DNA of 64,000 nt from Dysidea avara. Its lineage: Eukaryota; Porifera; Demospongiae; Dictyoceratida; Dysideidae. Each line of letters opens with the position of its first letter. Position 1 is the first letter of the stretch. Shown here piece after piece: positions 23,401-34,755 of this stretch. Below the pieces are notes generated by a model. That model had not been told where the DNA came from. It was given only the letters and a program-made list of their open reading frames with translations, and made no database searches. Both the position numbers and the translations under genes were made by a program. The DNA is taken from positions 48,845,883 through 48,909,882 of the forward strand of contig NC_089275.1 in the NCBI RefSeq assembly GCF_963678975.1, in the 5' to 3' direction.

Positions 23401-26249
23401 CCATTTGGTTTCTAAATTTATATCGGTATATCAGATCAGTATCGGTGTTTAGATTCAACATATCGGAATATATCGGATTGGTTCAAAATTTTTGTATCAG
23501 TTGGCTAATTGCCACGTAAGAAGCCATACCATGCTCTATGCATTTTACTCTCCAATGTTGCAAGAAGCAACCAATCCACTGTAGCGTAAATCTGCAGTAC
23601 ATGTATACAGTCCACAGTACTTGTATTCTTGCTTATTATTTTAGCTCCAATATTCGGTATAGCTGTTCTTCCATACAAAAACGTACACAAACTAATTACA
23701 AAAAACGAAATACAAGTACAAATACAGTGGATGGAAACTTGGAGGACAAAACATCATCATCTAGTAATCATTCCACCAGTGTTCAGCTGAATATAACCAT
23801 GTGGCAAATGCTATGCATTGCTAGAAAATGCCAGAATTTAATGCACTATAGCAACTTAGATTGCACACGTGAAGTTATAAAAATCACTACCATATTGTGT
23901 ACTTTGCACGGGAGGATCAACGGCGGCAGTTGTACTCCATTGGCCATACAATGACAAAATGTGTGTTGTTTTGTTAATATGGCAGTTATTCCATAGATAT
24001 GTGGTAAACAAACTGTTTTATCTCTGAATGAGTGCATATAATATGCACGAGTATTTATACCCATTGTTCCTCCCATGCAAAACCATCCAAGTATTAATTA
24101 AAGCACCACAAATTCGTGCTGTATGGAAAACACAGCACTCAGGATAGGAAAAATTAAAAATAGACAGTTATTGCTATTTAAATGTACAAATTATACTCTT
24201 TAATATGTGTACAATTGCATAACATAACTTACATAGCCATCACCTATATCATCCTTCATATATGGATATTTAAGGATAAGGAGTCTGGCAACCTGCTCAC
24301 AGTTACTTCTGGATGGCTTCGAACCCACTTTAGAAATTGTAAGAGTAACCAAGGTTCTAACAATATCATTCCGACTTTCTCGTGTTAGCTCCTTTCTCTT
24401 AATACAGGCATCCGTCTCTGGTCTCCAGTGAGAAGGTATTTCAAAACTGCTTGCGGACAGACTTCCTGATGTACACGAAGCAACAGACTGTGTTGAACAT
24501 GTCGAACCTTGATCACTACATGGAGTTGGACTGTACGTATCAACAGATGACAAAGCAGGAATATCATCCTATATAAAAATCATATTTACAATTACTGCAA
24601 ACTTTTCATGAACACTACATACATAATATTATGTCAACAATTAAACTTCAAGCAATCAAATACAGCCTCAACTCACAATGTATATACGTAGCTACGTGGG
24701 ATGCCTAAACATCATAAAATTATCATACATGAGTACCATTTATTGCAAATACAGAGTACGGGTCAGTGCTAATTCTCAAGATCTTGCTAAGTGGTTGTGA
24801 AATACATGGTAGTGCAATGATTTTCCTATAAGAGTATTGGACTGCTCTATTAGAACATCTTGAAATCTCCCCTGGTGAAGACGATTATTGGTTATAGCTA
24901 AAAATTTAACACTGAGAATAGCCATGTATCACCCACTATTACATGTGCTTTGCAAATATTCTAATAAATTAGTGCACATGCAATCTTTTTGATTTATACA
25001 AAAATTGTAAGTTAATAGTTTCTCCAGCTTTAGAAGAACCAGATAATGCCTAGGTAAGACATGCAGTGCTAGGATTCTTCAGTGGATAAACAACCCAAAG
25101 AATAATCACTGATGCGAGCCGAGGCTGATTATTACATCATTCCTGAGGGAGAATCCTAGCAATGCATGTCTTAGCTGTTTAGACAATGGCCCATGTGACT
25201 GAAATCTTAAACTTGTTAGGAATCCAGTATGTAATCTATGTGTCAAAGTTTGTGGCAAGGTGTCTTACCAGAGTAAAAACCCTGCATACCTCAAAGCATT
25301 CTCTGCATGCCATTGTCTAATTGTTGAGAGTCTGTTTCAAGCCTAGCCCATGAGACCAGTCACAGATGCAATAATTAGGTTACTTAAGTATGGCTTTACA
25401 CTGGAATATAGTTTGTTTCTTTTTTCCGATACTGTAATTAATTTTATGGCTTTCAGTGAATACTTGTACTGTAAAACATTAATAAATAAATTAAAAAATA
25501 TACCTATAAATAAGACGGCTACTACATACACCTAAAATACCTTTGAAATAAGCCTCAACAGCTTCTTTACAATGCCTATGGCAGGTATCATTTCCTTTAA
25601 GTCCTGCTGACTCAACTGTAAGAATTCTTTACCATCAATGTAATTCTCTACAAAAAAAAATAAAAAATCACATTGCTGTATAATGCTGTACACATCAACA
25701 AGCTACATGTATAGTGACAAAGTGGAAGACACTTGCCGTGAAAGATGGCAAGTTGTGTGAACAATTTTTAAAGCTATGTGACAAGACCGGGTACTGTACA
25801 ATGTTTTTAGGCAATCCAGTCCGTTAATGAGACCTGGAGAGTACAGCCGGGGCATCCAACAGGGCTGCTAGTAAGTTTTGACTAAGATTAGAACTGCTGT
25901 TGTCACTTCAACTAGACAGACATAGTCTGCAGCTACGCCGTTCCTCGCTGTGTGCCAAATGAGTTAACCTTTAGTAGCTAGCTAGTTACGTACCTTTCAG
26001 AATTTCACAAAAAGACTCCGGAATGCCTTGGTTTACGTTCAGGTAAAACACAAGTTCGTCAACTGACATACTTTCGTTGAGTTCGTTCGGAATCTCGCTC
26101 TGAAGCTGGTCAACGTCAGTGGACGACATCGTCTCGGACGTTATTGAGCTACCAACGAGGCCACCAAGCTTGAACAAATCTACCAAACTTGAAAGCACTA
26201 AACCAAAAAAGGCGGCAAACACCATATGAGCGCCAAGTTGCACCGCCAA
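20470..26249 (-). CDS. SAM-domain (SAMD3-like) companion gene of the transposon, 7 exons
   Basis: Exons on the minus strand are 26249-25994, 25647-25541, 24568-24233, 22704-22357, 22305-22152, 20935-20841 and 20784-20470. All junctions have GT donors and AG acceptors and the phases chain exactly to a stop, giving 536 aa. Exons 1-2 encode a SAM-like domain (SVDELVFYL, FLQLSQQDLKEMIP, IGIVKKLLRLI). Exon 3 has a Ser/Thr-rich linker and then FEIPSHWRPETDACIKRKEL and VRTLVTLTISKVG. Exons 4-7 hold SWVDKMIERIR, PRDRVLLPLMKTTF, LREWARYVPAII and a C-terminal block. This layout resembles proteins annotated SAMD3-like that travel with animal CACTA-like elements. The protein is probably a DNA- or transposase-binding partner. 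ATG at 26249 gives a hydrophobic N-terminus; ATG at 26129 (MSSTDVD) may be the true start. Confidence 0.75.
21036..21591. mobile_element. TIR element with 9-bp target duplication (MULE-like), nested
   Basis: CAGAGGAGGGTGGACA and TGTCCACCCTCCTCTG form perfect 16-bp TIRs, flanked by a 9-bp direct repeat AGATCTTAC (21027-21035 and 21592-21600). Nine-base duplications are typical of Mutator-like elements. It lies in the intron between exons 5 and 6 of the SAM-domain gene. A 72-codon open frame on the minus strand (21300-21082, MPPMLAPMELKKGKR to KLVWLLLNR) is followed by gtttta, as if an exon had been captured. I do not recognise its source. Confidence 0.8.
21796..22076. mobile_element. hAT-type MITE (TAGTGATG ends)
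   Basis: It begins TAGTGATGCGCCGGTTAATC and ends ggtggatcacta, with a perfect 8-bp duplication CCAACAGA (21788-21795 and 22077-22084). The interior repeats atcggt words. It is nested in the same intron as the MULE-like element. Length 281 bp. Confidence 0.85.
22892..23510. mobile_element. hAT-like MITE (TAGGGGTGT end), right end unclear
   Basis: TAGGGGTGTACTGATACACC at 22892 and many atcggtat/atatcgg words to about 23500 fit a common non-autonomous hAT pattern. The right terminus is diverged, so the end is approximate and no duplication was found. It lies in the intron between exons 3 and 4 of the SAM-domain gene. Confidence 0.6.
23511..24232. other. Intronic sequence, no feature recognised
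   Basis: Rest of the intron between exons 3 and 4 of the SAM-domain gene. Open frames here are short and show no family resemblance. Confidence 0.5.
24569..25540. other. Intron with a small inverted repeat
   Basis: Intron between exons 2 and 3 of the SAM-domain gene. At about 25050-25170 aagacatgcagtgctaggat is mirrored by atcctagcaatgcatgtctt around a cgagccgag centre, suggesting a small MITE. One copy of the CTCTATTAGA motif lies near 24843. Confidence 0.5.
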
Positions 26250-26335
26250 TTTTTTTAGCTATCACGTGTGCATGGTAGCCTATAGTTACCTGAGAGCAGT
26301 GGTGATGATTGTCGTGTTACCGATAGAAACTCCAG
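26250..26335. promoter_or_regulatory. Presumed shared promoter of the two transposon genes
   Basis: Only 86 bp separate the minus-strand ATG (26249) from the plus-strand ATG (26336). If the SAM-domain gene starts at 26129 the gap is 206 bp. The segment contains ATCACGTG (an E-box-like palindrome near 26260) and no TATA box. Bidirectional activity is inferred from position alone. Confidence 0.5.
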
Positions 26336-29300
26336 ATGGCGAGTAGTTCTAGCGCCGGTACCAGCGGGCAATATGCAAGGTTTAAGTGCCCCCTTTGTGT
26401 TTTCCAGGCACTTAATATACGACTAGTTTTAAGTCACCTACGACTAGTTCATTCCAGTGATCCACGCTTTTCAGTTGTGTGTGGAATCGGTGGTTGCAGT
26501 AATACTTCCAAGTCATATTCAGCTCTCTATCAACATATCTACAAAAAGCATAAAGATTCCGGCATAATTCAGTCTCGAGTTCATAGAGCATCGCAACAGT
26601 TGAATTGTTCCGATGAACCTGAGATATCCTCTTTCAATTTTCACGATGACGCTTTCCAACAAGGTTTGTGTATATAGTAGCTATACACTGTATGTCAGTC
26701 TCCCATGCAGTAACGGTGGTCTAATATGGTTCCTGCGATAGTGTACACACAATGCACATATATTATAATTTGTGCTTGCTGTACAGTACATTAATTGTGT
26801 CAAAGTTAATAGTGGAGTACATATGCATTGCAACTATTGCTTTATACTGTCATAGAGTTATAAAAGTGGGTCGTAAAGATGATCACATCATATAGTTTAC
26901 TGTTCCAGTAGCTAGTGGATTTAATGATCCCTTGTGGCAAAACCAACTTTTGTGAATACTTAGCAGCACTCATGCAACTTGTGATGCAGTAACTAATCCC
27001 AATTGCTTTAATAAAGGCATCACATTCTAATGAATCATTAATTAAATACCATTGTATATAGGAAATGAAGATTTCAATCCAGATCTGGAGCATTTGCTAG
27101 GCATTGATGCGATTCGTCAAAAGAAAGCCAGCGCCCTTTATTTGTTGAAATTAAAAGAAAACCATCGTTTGTCTCAGACAGCGATCGATGATGTTATGGA
27201 AGGGTCAAAGACTGTTTTTTCCCACACAGTGCAAATTCTTCACAGTGGTATTCGTGCTAAGCTTGCTTCACTTGGAATAGATGATACACAAATTGACAGT
27301 GTGTTTAAAGACTTAGCCGATCCTTTTGTTGGCTTGGAAACAAGATATAAACAAGAGAAGTGTTTTGTAGAAGATCTTGGCTTAGTGGTAAGTTTGAACT
27401 AGTACATAATACTCTGTTGAAGCAGTAACTAAGATTACTATGGTAAATGCATTAATGCAAGTATTTTGGTAAATTCACTTATAAACATAAAGTTTTAAGG
27501 ACGGTGAATGAACGTACACCAATCTGTTATTTTACTATAGGAACCAGAGGAGATTTTAGTTGGTGAACCTTTTTATGCTGCAAGGTTTTCAGGAACTAAG
27601 AGATCGCTAGTAGAACAACGCGACTCTTTTCAATATATTCCTATTTTTAAGACGCTTGAAAGACTACTGGGAGATTCCAGTCTGTTGGAATTCATTGATA
27701 ATCCTCACAGGAGATCAGATGATAAACTTGAAGATTTTTGTGATGGAGAATTAGCTTGCAATCACCCATTATTTTCAAATGATCCACTTGCACTTCAAGT
27801 AATTGCCTACTTTGATGAGCTTGAAGTTTGTAACCCCCTAGGCACACATACCAAGAAACATAAATTAGGCATCATTTTATTCACTCTCGGTAACATTCCA
27901 CCTAAATTTCGATCTACATTAAGGAGCATTAATTTAGTTGCTTGTGCAACACATCCTGTAATTCAGAAATATGGTATTGACACTATTCTTGAACCATTTA
28001 TAAAAGATTTGAATACGTTAACTACGCATGGTATTAATGTTAACATCAGTGGCCATCAGCGCAACTTTAAAGGAGGTTTAATGTGTTTTCTGGCTGATAA
28101 TCTAGCTAGTAATCTTTTGGGAGGATTCAAGGAGTCTTTTTCTTTTTCACATAGATTTTGTCGTACTTGTATGGTCAAAACTACATCATATAAGGACAAG
28201 TTTTTGTCAAGTGATTTTTGTCAACGAACTGCTGAAATACACAAGAGACAATGTGATGAGTTGGATGCAGCTGAAGGAGATCTAAAAGATCATTACTCTA
28301 AAACATATGGAATCAATCGTCGTAGTAAGTTGATGTGTGCAAAAAATTTTTCCATGTTTGATGGTGGTTTACCACATGATGCTATGCATGATATCCTAGA
28401 AGGTGTTGCTCAACTTGAGGTCAAGCTACTGGTTAAACATTGTGTGAATGAGAAATATATTACTGTAGCTGAATATAATCACCGTATTGAGAATTTTGAT
28501 TATGGCAAAAATGAGATGGACAGGCCAGGAATAATAACTAGAGAATTGCTGGGGTCTAATGATAAAAAATTTCATTTATCGGCTGCCCAAACATTACTTC
28601 TTTGTCAAATTATCCCTTTGATAATGGGAGATTGTGTTCCTGAAGGAGATGAACACTGGCAGTGTTTTCTTTTACTGCTAAAAATTTTTGATATTGTGTT
28701 TTCTCTTGTTGTACCCAAGGGATATTGTGCTGTCCTAAAACTACTGATTGCAGAGCATCATTCTCTTTTCAAGTCATTACATTCAAGTTCAATGATTACA
28801 CCCAAGTTTCATTTTCTTGTTCATTATCCTGACCAAATTGTTGCACTCGGACCAATGACCAGGTATTGGACTATGCGGCATGAAGCTAAACTTAGCTTGT
28901 TTAAAAAGGCTTCTCATTTGGGGAACTTTAAGAATATTGCTTACACATTAGCAAGTCGACATCAGCGATGGATGTGTTATCAGTTGACTTCTGATAACAT
29001 GCTTCAGTCTTGCTTTGAGTGTGGTCCGGGCAGTAGCCCTAGTACAATTGGACAACAGCCACACCAACTAGGAAGCATCATCCAGCGAGCCATACCTTCA
29101 ATAAGCAACGATGCCACTGTTTTCCATCCTAAGTGGGTTAAGAAAAACAGTATAAACTATTGCAATAACAATTGCTATGTTATAATAGGGACAGATGGAA
29201 CTGATCCCTTGTTTGGTCATTTAATTGATGTCTACGTTGTTGGGGGTGATTTGTTACTGCTACATGTGTACCATTGTCAGACTATTTACTTTGACGATCA

Positions 29301-29349
29301 TTTTCATTCTTATGTCATCAGTGACACCACAAATATGTCGATTGTGTGA
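26336..29349 (+). CDS. CACTA/EnSpm-like transposase, 3 exons, 820 aa
   Basis: Exons are 26336-26663, 27062-27387 and 27541-29349. Donors aag|gttt and gtg|gtaagt, acceptors tatag, and phases (1, then 0) all fit. Exon 1 starts with a C2H2-like finger pair (KCPLCVFQ ... LSHLRLVHS; VVCGIGGCSNTSKSYSALYQHIYKKH). Exon 2 is helical (AIDDVMEGSKTVF). Exon 3 holds the core: YFDELEVCNPLGTHTKKHKL, GIILFTLGNIPPKFRS, NLLGGFKESFSFSHRFCRTC, LPHDAMHDILEGV and WTMRHEAKLSLFKK. These are signature blocks of animal EnSpm-like transposases; the D of HDAMHD and acidic residues nearby are candidate catalytic positions, unverified. The product should cut and paste the element by its CACTG ends. No stop or frameshift was seen. 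Confidence 0.87.
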
Positions 29350-29459
29350 CTTCAAGATCTTTTAAGTCCTTTTGTACTTCATGGGCACAAACTCTTTGAT
29401 GGAAGATCTGAAACTTACATAACCATGAAACATTTGATTTTTAGTTAACCTAACTATCA

Positions 29460-29723
29460 TATGAACGTAACTTTTAATTTGGTTATTTTGACATTTTTGT
29501 AGTTTGTTTTAACCTATTTACACAGTCAAATGTACCTAAGTTATAAGAAGGATAAACAACCAATCTGTTTGAAAGTTATTTCTACTAAGTATGGGTTGAA
29601 ATTACTCAAATAGTTAAATATATCCAACAAAGTAGATTTAACTCACTTAATGTTGCATTAACCATATATTCTCTAGGTAGTTTTTACCATTGTGGTTATT
29701 TCTACCTTGCAGTTTTTACAGTG
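29460..29723. promoter_or_regulatory. Right subterminal repeat zone of the CACTA-like element
   Basis: Contains ggttatttt, ttttaacc, gggttgaaa, cattaacca, ttaccattgtggttatttct and the terminal CAGTTTTTACAGTG. The texture matches the left end. A protein-binding role is inferred from CACTA elements in general. Confidence 0.55.
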
Positions 29724-29747
29724 AGATCAATAAAAAGTAGGGTACAT

Positions 29748-30300
29748 GACTATGACCTCCATTGCAGTCTATGGATGGCCTGACCGCTCAAAATATCTCC
29801 GGAGTAAGTTGTGTTGCATGCAATTAAACTAGTCTAATAATTGAAGCATAGTATACTGTAACATTAACTATGCTGGAGCATTACTTATGACATGTAGAAA
29901 AATGTTCAGAGTCTTCTGAAACAGTTTCCTCCTTCCAACCAGATAGTTAACCTGCAAATGCTGTACCACTCATACTTGAAAGTATTTGTGAATCAGTTGA
30001 GTCAGAAGCAGACCCTCTCAATTTGGTCAATGTATAAACTTTGCCTCGGTAAAAAATTTTCCTGGCTATGCCACTGTACATTGCAATTGTTAAAAAGGGA
30101 GAGTCCACAAAAGTAACTAGCAAATTAAGTGAACACTGCTCCAGCTTACAGGATGCCATTTGTACTAACAGGGGCGTAGGAAGCATGGGTGCCATGGGTG
30201 GTGCTTGGGCACGTTTCCAGTGGCGTAACTAACAGGTGTCAGCACACTGTACATATTACTGAAACGATCGAGATACTCTAATAGAGCATTCAATAACTCT
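29748..30300. mobile_element. Fragments of hAT-type elements
   Basis: 29748-29809 is a reversed fragment of the left arm of the element at 30497 (gactatgacctccattg). A CAGGGGCGTAGGAA end occurs at 30170 and a CAGTGGCGTAACTA end at 30216. The latter leads into two ACTCTAATA copies at 30270-30312. An 82-codon minus-strand open frame (30195-29947) is of unknown origin and is probably element sequence. Confidence 0.5.
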
Positions 30301-30496
30301 AATAAAACAGTCACAGTATTCATTCAGAGTGGTGTAGTCAACTATGTAGTTATAAATATTGTAGAATTTGTAGAATATATGGAGCCATTGCTATCAGCTT
30401 GAGACCTTTTTTCTTTTTTTTGATCTTCAGCTTTACCACTGAGCACCCATAGGTTAAATATCTTCCTACTTCCCTGTTGAATATATATAATATATA

Positions 30497-31444
30497 CAGG
30501 GCCGGAGCCCAGAGATTTTGAGTGGTCAGGCCATTCATGGACTACAATGGAGGTCATAGTCATGCACACTACATTTTATTGATTTGAAATTTAAATCACA
30601 TTATCTACTGTAATGTATTTTGTGTGTGCTAGCTACAGCATGTATTAACATGCTAAGCTAAGGAAGTCTGGGGACATGCTCCCTGGAAAAATTTTTGAAA
30701 ATACAAGTTCTGAAATGGCATCTGGAAGCTATTTTACATACACGGTCTCTTTCTGTTTTTTACACCAAGAATACATCCAGGTAATTTTGTGCTACTGTAT
30801 ACCAATTAATTCAATTTAATATGTGACCAGATTTGCGAAAAGGCACCTTTTTCACACACAAAATTTGACCCATTTTTTGAACTTTAAAGCTTCATAACTC
30901 TTTGATAGTGGCATATAATTGCTTGAAATGTTCAATGAATGTAGCTACAGTATCTGGCTACATTGTGATACTAAGAGCAAGTTAATCAGTATAAGGAAAC
31001 AAGTGTTACATCATTTTGTTTGCTGGTATGTCAAATGTGTGGAAAAGGTACCTTTTCGCAAATCCAGTCACATATATAGCTAGTAGCTAATTTTACTTTC
31101 ATGATACAAAGTGAGTTTAGTTCTTTTGAGATACAGAAGCAATTTTGATTGTAATTGTTAATACATAACATGCATTATCAATTAGCCTATTGTGCAATTC
31201 TATGCAGATGGTTCATTAGAAAGTAATTTGAAAACAAATAAAATGGATATAATGGCTTAGATCAACCAGTGTAATAAGAGTATTGATATTGTATACCGAA
31301 TGCTCTAATTATCACCATGACTGTTCTATTAGAGTATAATGCGATGACTGCTCTATTAGAGTATCTCGATCTTTTTGCAAATTCAAGTGGCTGAAAAGTG
31401 GTCCGGCCAATGCCGGACCGGCCGGACCGTGGGCTCCGGCCCTG
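30497..31444. mobile_element. hAT-type element (CAGGGCCGGAGCCCA ends), 948 bp
   Basis: CAGGGCCGGAGCCCA (30497-30511) and TGGGCTCCGGCCCTG (31430-31444) are perfect 15-bp TIRs of hAT type. The flanks are AT simple sequence, so an 8-bp duplication cannot be read with confidence. Inside are a nested MITE (30821-31073) and, near the right end, paired ACTCTAATAGAGCA modules (31305-31375). No transposase frame, so non-autonomous. Confidence 0.8.
30821..31073. mobile_element. MITE with TTTGCGAAAAGG TIRs
   Basis: ATGTGACCAGATTTGCGAAA at the left is mirrored by TTTCGCAAATCCAGTCACAT at the right, giving ~30-bp TIRs and 253 bp total. The interior is non-coding. It is inserted in the hAT-type element 30497-31444. 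The flanks suggest a TA or AT duplication but are AT-rich. Confidence 0.8.
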
Positions 31445-32507
31445 TAATATAGTGCAAAAACATTACTGTGTACATATTAAAAACTTTAATTTGTTCAATT
31501 ATGGGCATGTACTCTATAGGCCAAATTCGGATGATACTCTATAGGCCAAATTCGGATGATGTGTTTTGAATAAAGATATATAATTATAATCACAAAATTA
31601 ATGATGAAAAACTATTTCAGTCCATTCTATATGTATTAGCTATACGTTTACACAATTAACAAATATTAATAATTTTGTATAAATATATTATGCTCCCATT
31701 ATGCTTGCATTATGCTCCTAGGTTAACAACATTTCTTACTAACCTATTAGAGTATTTCACTACAAAGTGATTGTTCTATTAGAGAGTATCAATCTAAGGA
31801 GGTATGTACAATGCATTTGAGTGCTCTGCACTGACTGCTCTATTAGTGATTATTGATCTATTTTCATGGAATTAAGTTCCATAGTTTGAAATATCCACCT
31901 AATATACTAGCATTATGCTGGCATAGCACTTCAACCTATTATGCTTTTTATTATGCTGGTATATTTGATGCAGGCCTAGGCAGGAGGTGAGGGACGCAGA
32001 AGTCAACAGGATGTGTATTAAGGTTACAAATGGCTGATAGTGACTGATGTCAAAAATTCAAAATCATGACTTAAGATCTAATGACGCAATTAATTTAACG
32101 CCTGATTGCATTAACATACCAGAATGTACCACAAAGAGTTTATCATTTGCATCTCATACCTGATACTTTCTTAGTAGCTAGACTATATTGTGTGTTTGTA
32201 CCACCAATATTAAACTATTGTGATGTATATAGCTAGCTAGCGTGGATACCTTCATCTACTATATTGTATATCATTGTGCAAACAGTTTTGAGGGAGAAGT
32301 TTTTGTGGATAGCTGCCAATTTGTGAAAATATCCCATTCCACTAGCTATACATCCCACCGGCTATACATAAAAGATCATGAAGAAGTGAAAATTTCCAAC
32401 CTTGAAATTTTTGGATAGTGGAATCCACAAAATTCCCCCTTGAAATAATCTGCTATACAGTAGCTCTGTGGCTGAATAAATTTTGTCTAGATGTGGTGGG
32501 TCTAACT
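31445..32507. other. No gene seen; scattered repeat motifs
   Basis: A 30-bp phrase (ctctataggccaaattcggatgat) is repeated in tandem at 31511-31560. CTATTAGAGTAT-type motifs lie near 31745, 31780 and 31845. Words like cattatgct recur near 31690-31715 and 31910-31960, as in the element at 39361. No exon-like frame. Confidence 0.5.
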
Positions 32508-32885
32508 CAGCGGCGGAGGAAGTAGTTGATATGAGGGGGGGGCTCCGTTGAGCTGACCCAGACTTATTTCTATAGTTTGGTAAGGTGAGACCAAAAAAAA
32601 AAAAAAAAAAAAGGTCACAACCAACTCACAAGAGCTTTCCACCTCACCAGCTACCATTTCTAGCTGATAAACTACATAAAAATCCTTACATAGCTCGCTA
32701 TACACTGACTACTTTATTAGAGTGACTGCTCTATTAGAGTATCTCGATCTTTATCACGGTTTTCAGCCCCACTCCAAGAAAGATAATTTCGGTGTGATAT
32801 CATTCTGAGGGGGGGGCTAAGCCCCCCCCTCAGCAGACCTAGGGGGGGCTTTAGCCCCCTAGCCCCCCCCTTTCCGCCGCCTATG
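32508..32885. mobile_element. hAT-type MITE (CAGCGGCGGAGG), copy 1
   Basis: It begins CAGCGGCGGAGGAAG and ends CTTTCCGCCGCCTATG, flanked by a perfect 8-bp duplication GTCTAACT (32500-32507 and 32886-32893). It contains a poly-A run, paired CTCTATTAGAG modules near 32705-32745, and a G/C-run hairpin near 32810-32870. Nearly identical to 39995-40368. Length 378 bp. Confidence 0.9.
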
Positions 32886-33461
32886 GTCTAACTTCTTTGT
32901 GTGTCCTCTAGTATCCCTGCTCTTGTTCACTTAAGAGCATGACCACTACAGGATATAAGCTAGTACAAGGACTACTAAGACATTTGACAGAAGTTACAAA
33001 ACTGACAATATAGAAAGTGATGCTATGGGTGTTTATATTTGATTCTGCCATATTGTGCTGATAAATCAATAATCAGGTTTCATGAATTAAAATGTAAATT
33101 TCAGGGTGTATTAATTACCTGTGTGTAATATGTCTGCTCACTGTATTAGAGTATCTCAATTTTGACAATTGCAAGCACTTCAAGCACTTCCCTCTCCTTT
33201 TGCTTTTCTTCTAAACCCATGACAGTTATAGCCGTATTACCACTCTTTTGAAAAAAATTCTTTATTATTTGAGTTTGCCTAAACATTGACCATACCTCAT
33301 TCAAAGACAAAGTACCATGGTCACAGCTAAGTCAAATCACTCTCTTATGCACATATTGTTGAAGCTGGACTTCAGTTTGAACAATTGCTCCTTTTGTTTT
33401 GTGATATGTATGTAGGCCTTACCCTATTAATAATTTTGGAGTGTTTGAATTAATACCTAAA
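32886..33461. other. No feature recognised
   Basis: Intergenic sequence with one CTGTATTAGAGTATCTC motif near 33138. No exon-like open frame. Confidence 0.4.
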
Positions 33462-33670
33462 GCCATGCAAAAACATCCAAGCTATGAAAAAGGGCGTGGC
33501 CTTTAAAAGTTTGGATGATGGCAGACAAGAAATGGCTGTTAATAAATATAATGCATATATACAGCCATTATTTATTAACATTGGAATCATTGCAACCATT
33601 ACTTGGCTGCCATCATGCACCCAAACTTTTGAAGGCTGAAGTCTTTTTCATAGCTTGTCATTTTGCATGA
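33462..33670. mobile_element. Small foldback MITE, ~209 bp
   Basis: Left arm: GCAAAAACATCCAAGC, TATGAAAAAG, AAAAGTTTGGATGATGGCAG. Right arm: CTGCCATCATGCACCC, AAACTTTTGAAGG, CTTTTTCATAGCTTG. The right arm is an imperfect reverse complement of the left. Non-coding. Confidence 0.65.
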
Positions 33671-33914
33671 TCATAAACTGGCTTTGGACCCAATTTCTTC
33701 TAATCTACGGACTACGGATATCTGCTGCTACTGTGAGTACTATAATGATGATTGTGAAAGATAGAAGTTACTTTAGTGACTTATATAATAGAGTGCACAT
33801 TTTCCCGGAACTTCTAACAGAGCACACATATTGTAGAATGTCAATCTCTATTGTGAAATTAAAATTTTTACTATACACAGTAATTTTTGTTTATAAGGTT
33901 TGAGCTAATCAGCT

Positions 33915-33985
33915 GCAGCTGACATCAGCAGTTCAGTGGTGAAGGGTTTGGGAATCTGGTTTGAACCCTGGACAAGTTTCTTTTA
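33915..33985 (+). repeat. Possible tRNA-derived SINE head
   Basis: cagttcagtgg (A-box-like) is followed 24 bases later by ggtttgaaccc (B-box-like), the spacing of an RNA polymerase III promoter. The surrounding sequence does not fold cleanly as a tRNA, so a SINE head is more likely than a functional tRNA gene. Confidence 0.35.
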
Positions 33986-34755
33986 TCCTTATTTCAAATT
34001 CTCAGTGACTGTTCTATTAGAGTGTTTCGACCCCATGATCTTATACTAGGTTGGTTTTCTCCCTGTACTCTGCAGTCTGTCTGTGCAATTTGTTTTTAAG
34101 GTATGATGGTCAACCTATATGCACAGACCAATTTTCAAGTTATTACCATAAGTGGCTTACCCTGCAGTTATGACAAACTATGTTGTTCTTTAAGAAAACA
34201 ATCCTAATTAAACTTATTGCATGAATTAATCATAGTATGTCCTTATAAATTTCAAGGTGATAAAGTTATGCAATTGCTTTTGTAATGGTTTTTGTGTATA
34301 TGAAAGGATCAAGGAAAAAATGCCAAACTTTATAACGACTTATATCTCATGCAGAATGCATAAGGCAACCTTGTTGAAATGCATGGATGCAAGGTGTTTG
34401 CAGTGTTGTGTTTGGAGAAGGGAGCATGGAGCTAAATATGTGTGAAAACCATTCCTGTCAGTATACCCACAGTGTGGCATGCTGGTTTTTTGGCTGCATG
34501 ACTCATGCACTACTGCAGATTTAGGAGGCTTTTGAACCCCCCTCCAAACATTTTAGTGTGCATGTCAATTGTGCTGTATATAAAATTTATGAAGGTGCCA
34601 GCGGAAAAAGGGGATAAGTGCCATTTGATGACCACCTATATAGTACATTATACAAAATTTTGGGACATGATTGATCTGCATGTTGTTTATAATTACTTAG
34701 TGATAACATTATTCACATCATAGTGCAGTGCCTAAGACCCTCTAAATGAGATAAT
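33986..34755. other. No gene seen
   Basis: AT-rich. Contains a CTGTTCTATTAGAGTGTTTC motif at about 34006. Short open frames near 34257-34445 and 34505-34723 show no family features. Confidence 0.4.

Larger units (their letters stand above)
19723..29723. mobile_element. CACTA/EnSpm-like DNA transposon, 10,001 bp, apparently whole
   Basis: The ends are inverted: CACTGTAAAAACTG at 19723-19736 and CAGTTTTTACAGTG at 29710-29723. The match continues inward for about 30 bp with few differences (AAGGTAGA, TAACC). An AG dinucleotide flanks both sides (19721-19722, 29724-29725), fitting a 2-bp duplication. The first and last ~500 bp are packed with short GGTTA/TAACC-type words in both orientations, as expected of CACTA subterminal repeats. 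Inside are two divergent genes, a plus-strand transposase and a minus-strand SAM-domain protein, both with intact frames and consistent splice phases. Three smaller elements lie in introns of the minus-strand gene. Confidence 0.85.

Noticed and set aside
33915-33985. Functional tRNA gene
   Set aside because: Only A- and B-box-like words are present. The acceptor and anticodon stems do not pair, so it is listed as a possible SINE head.
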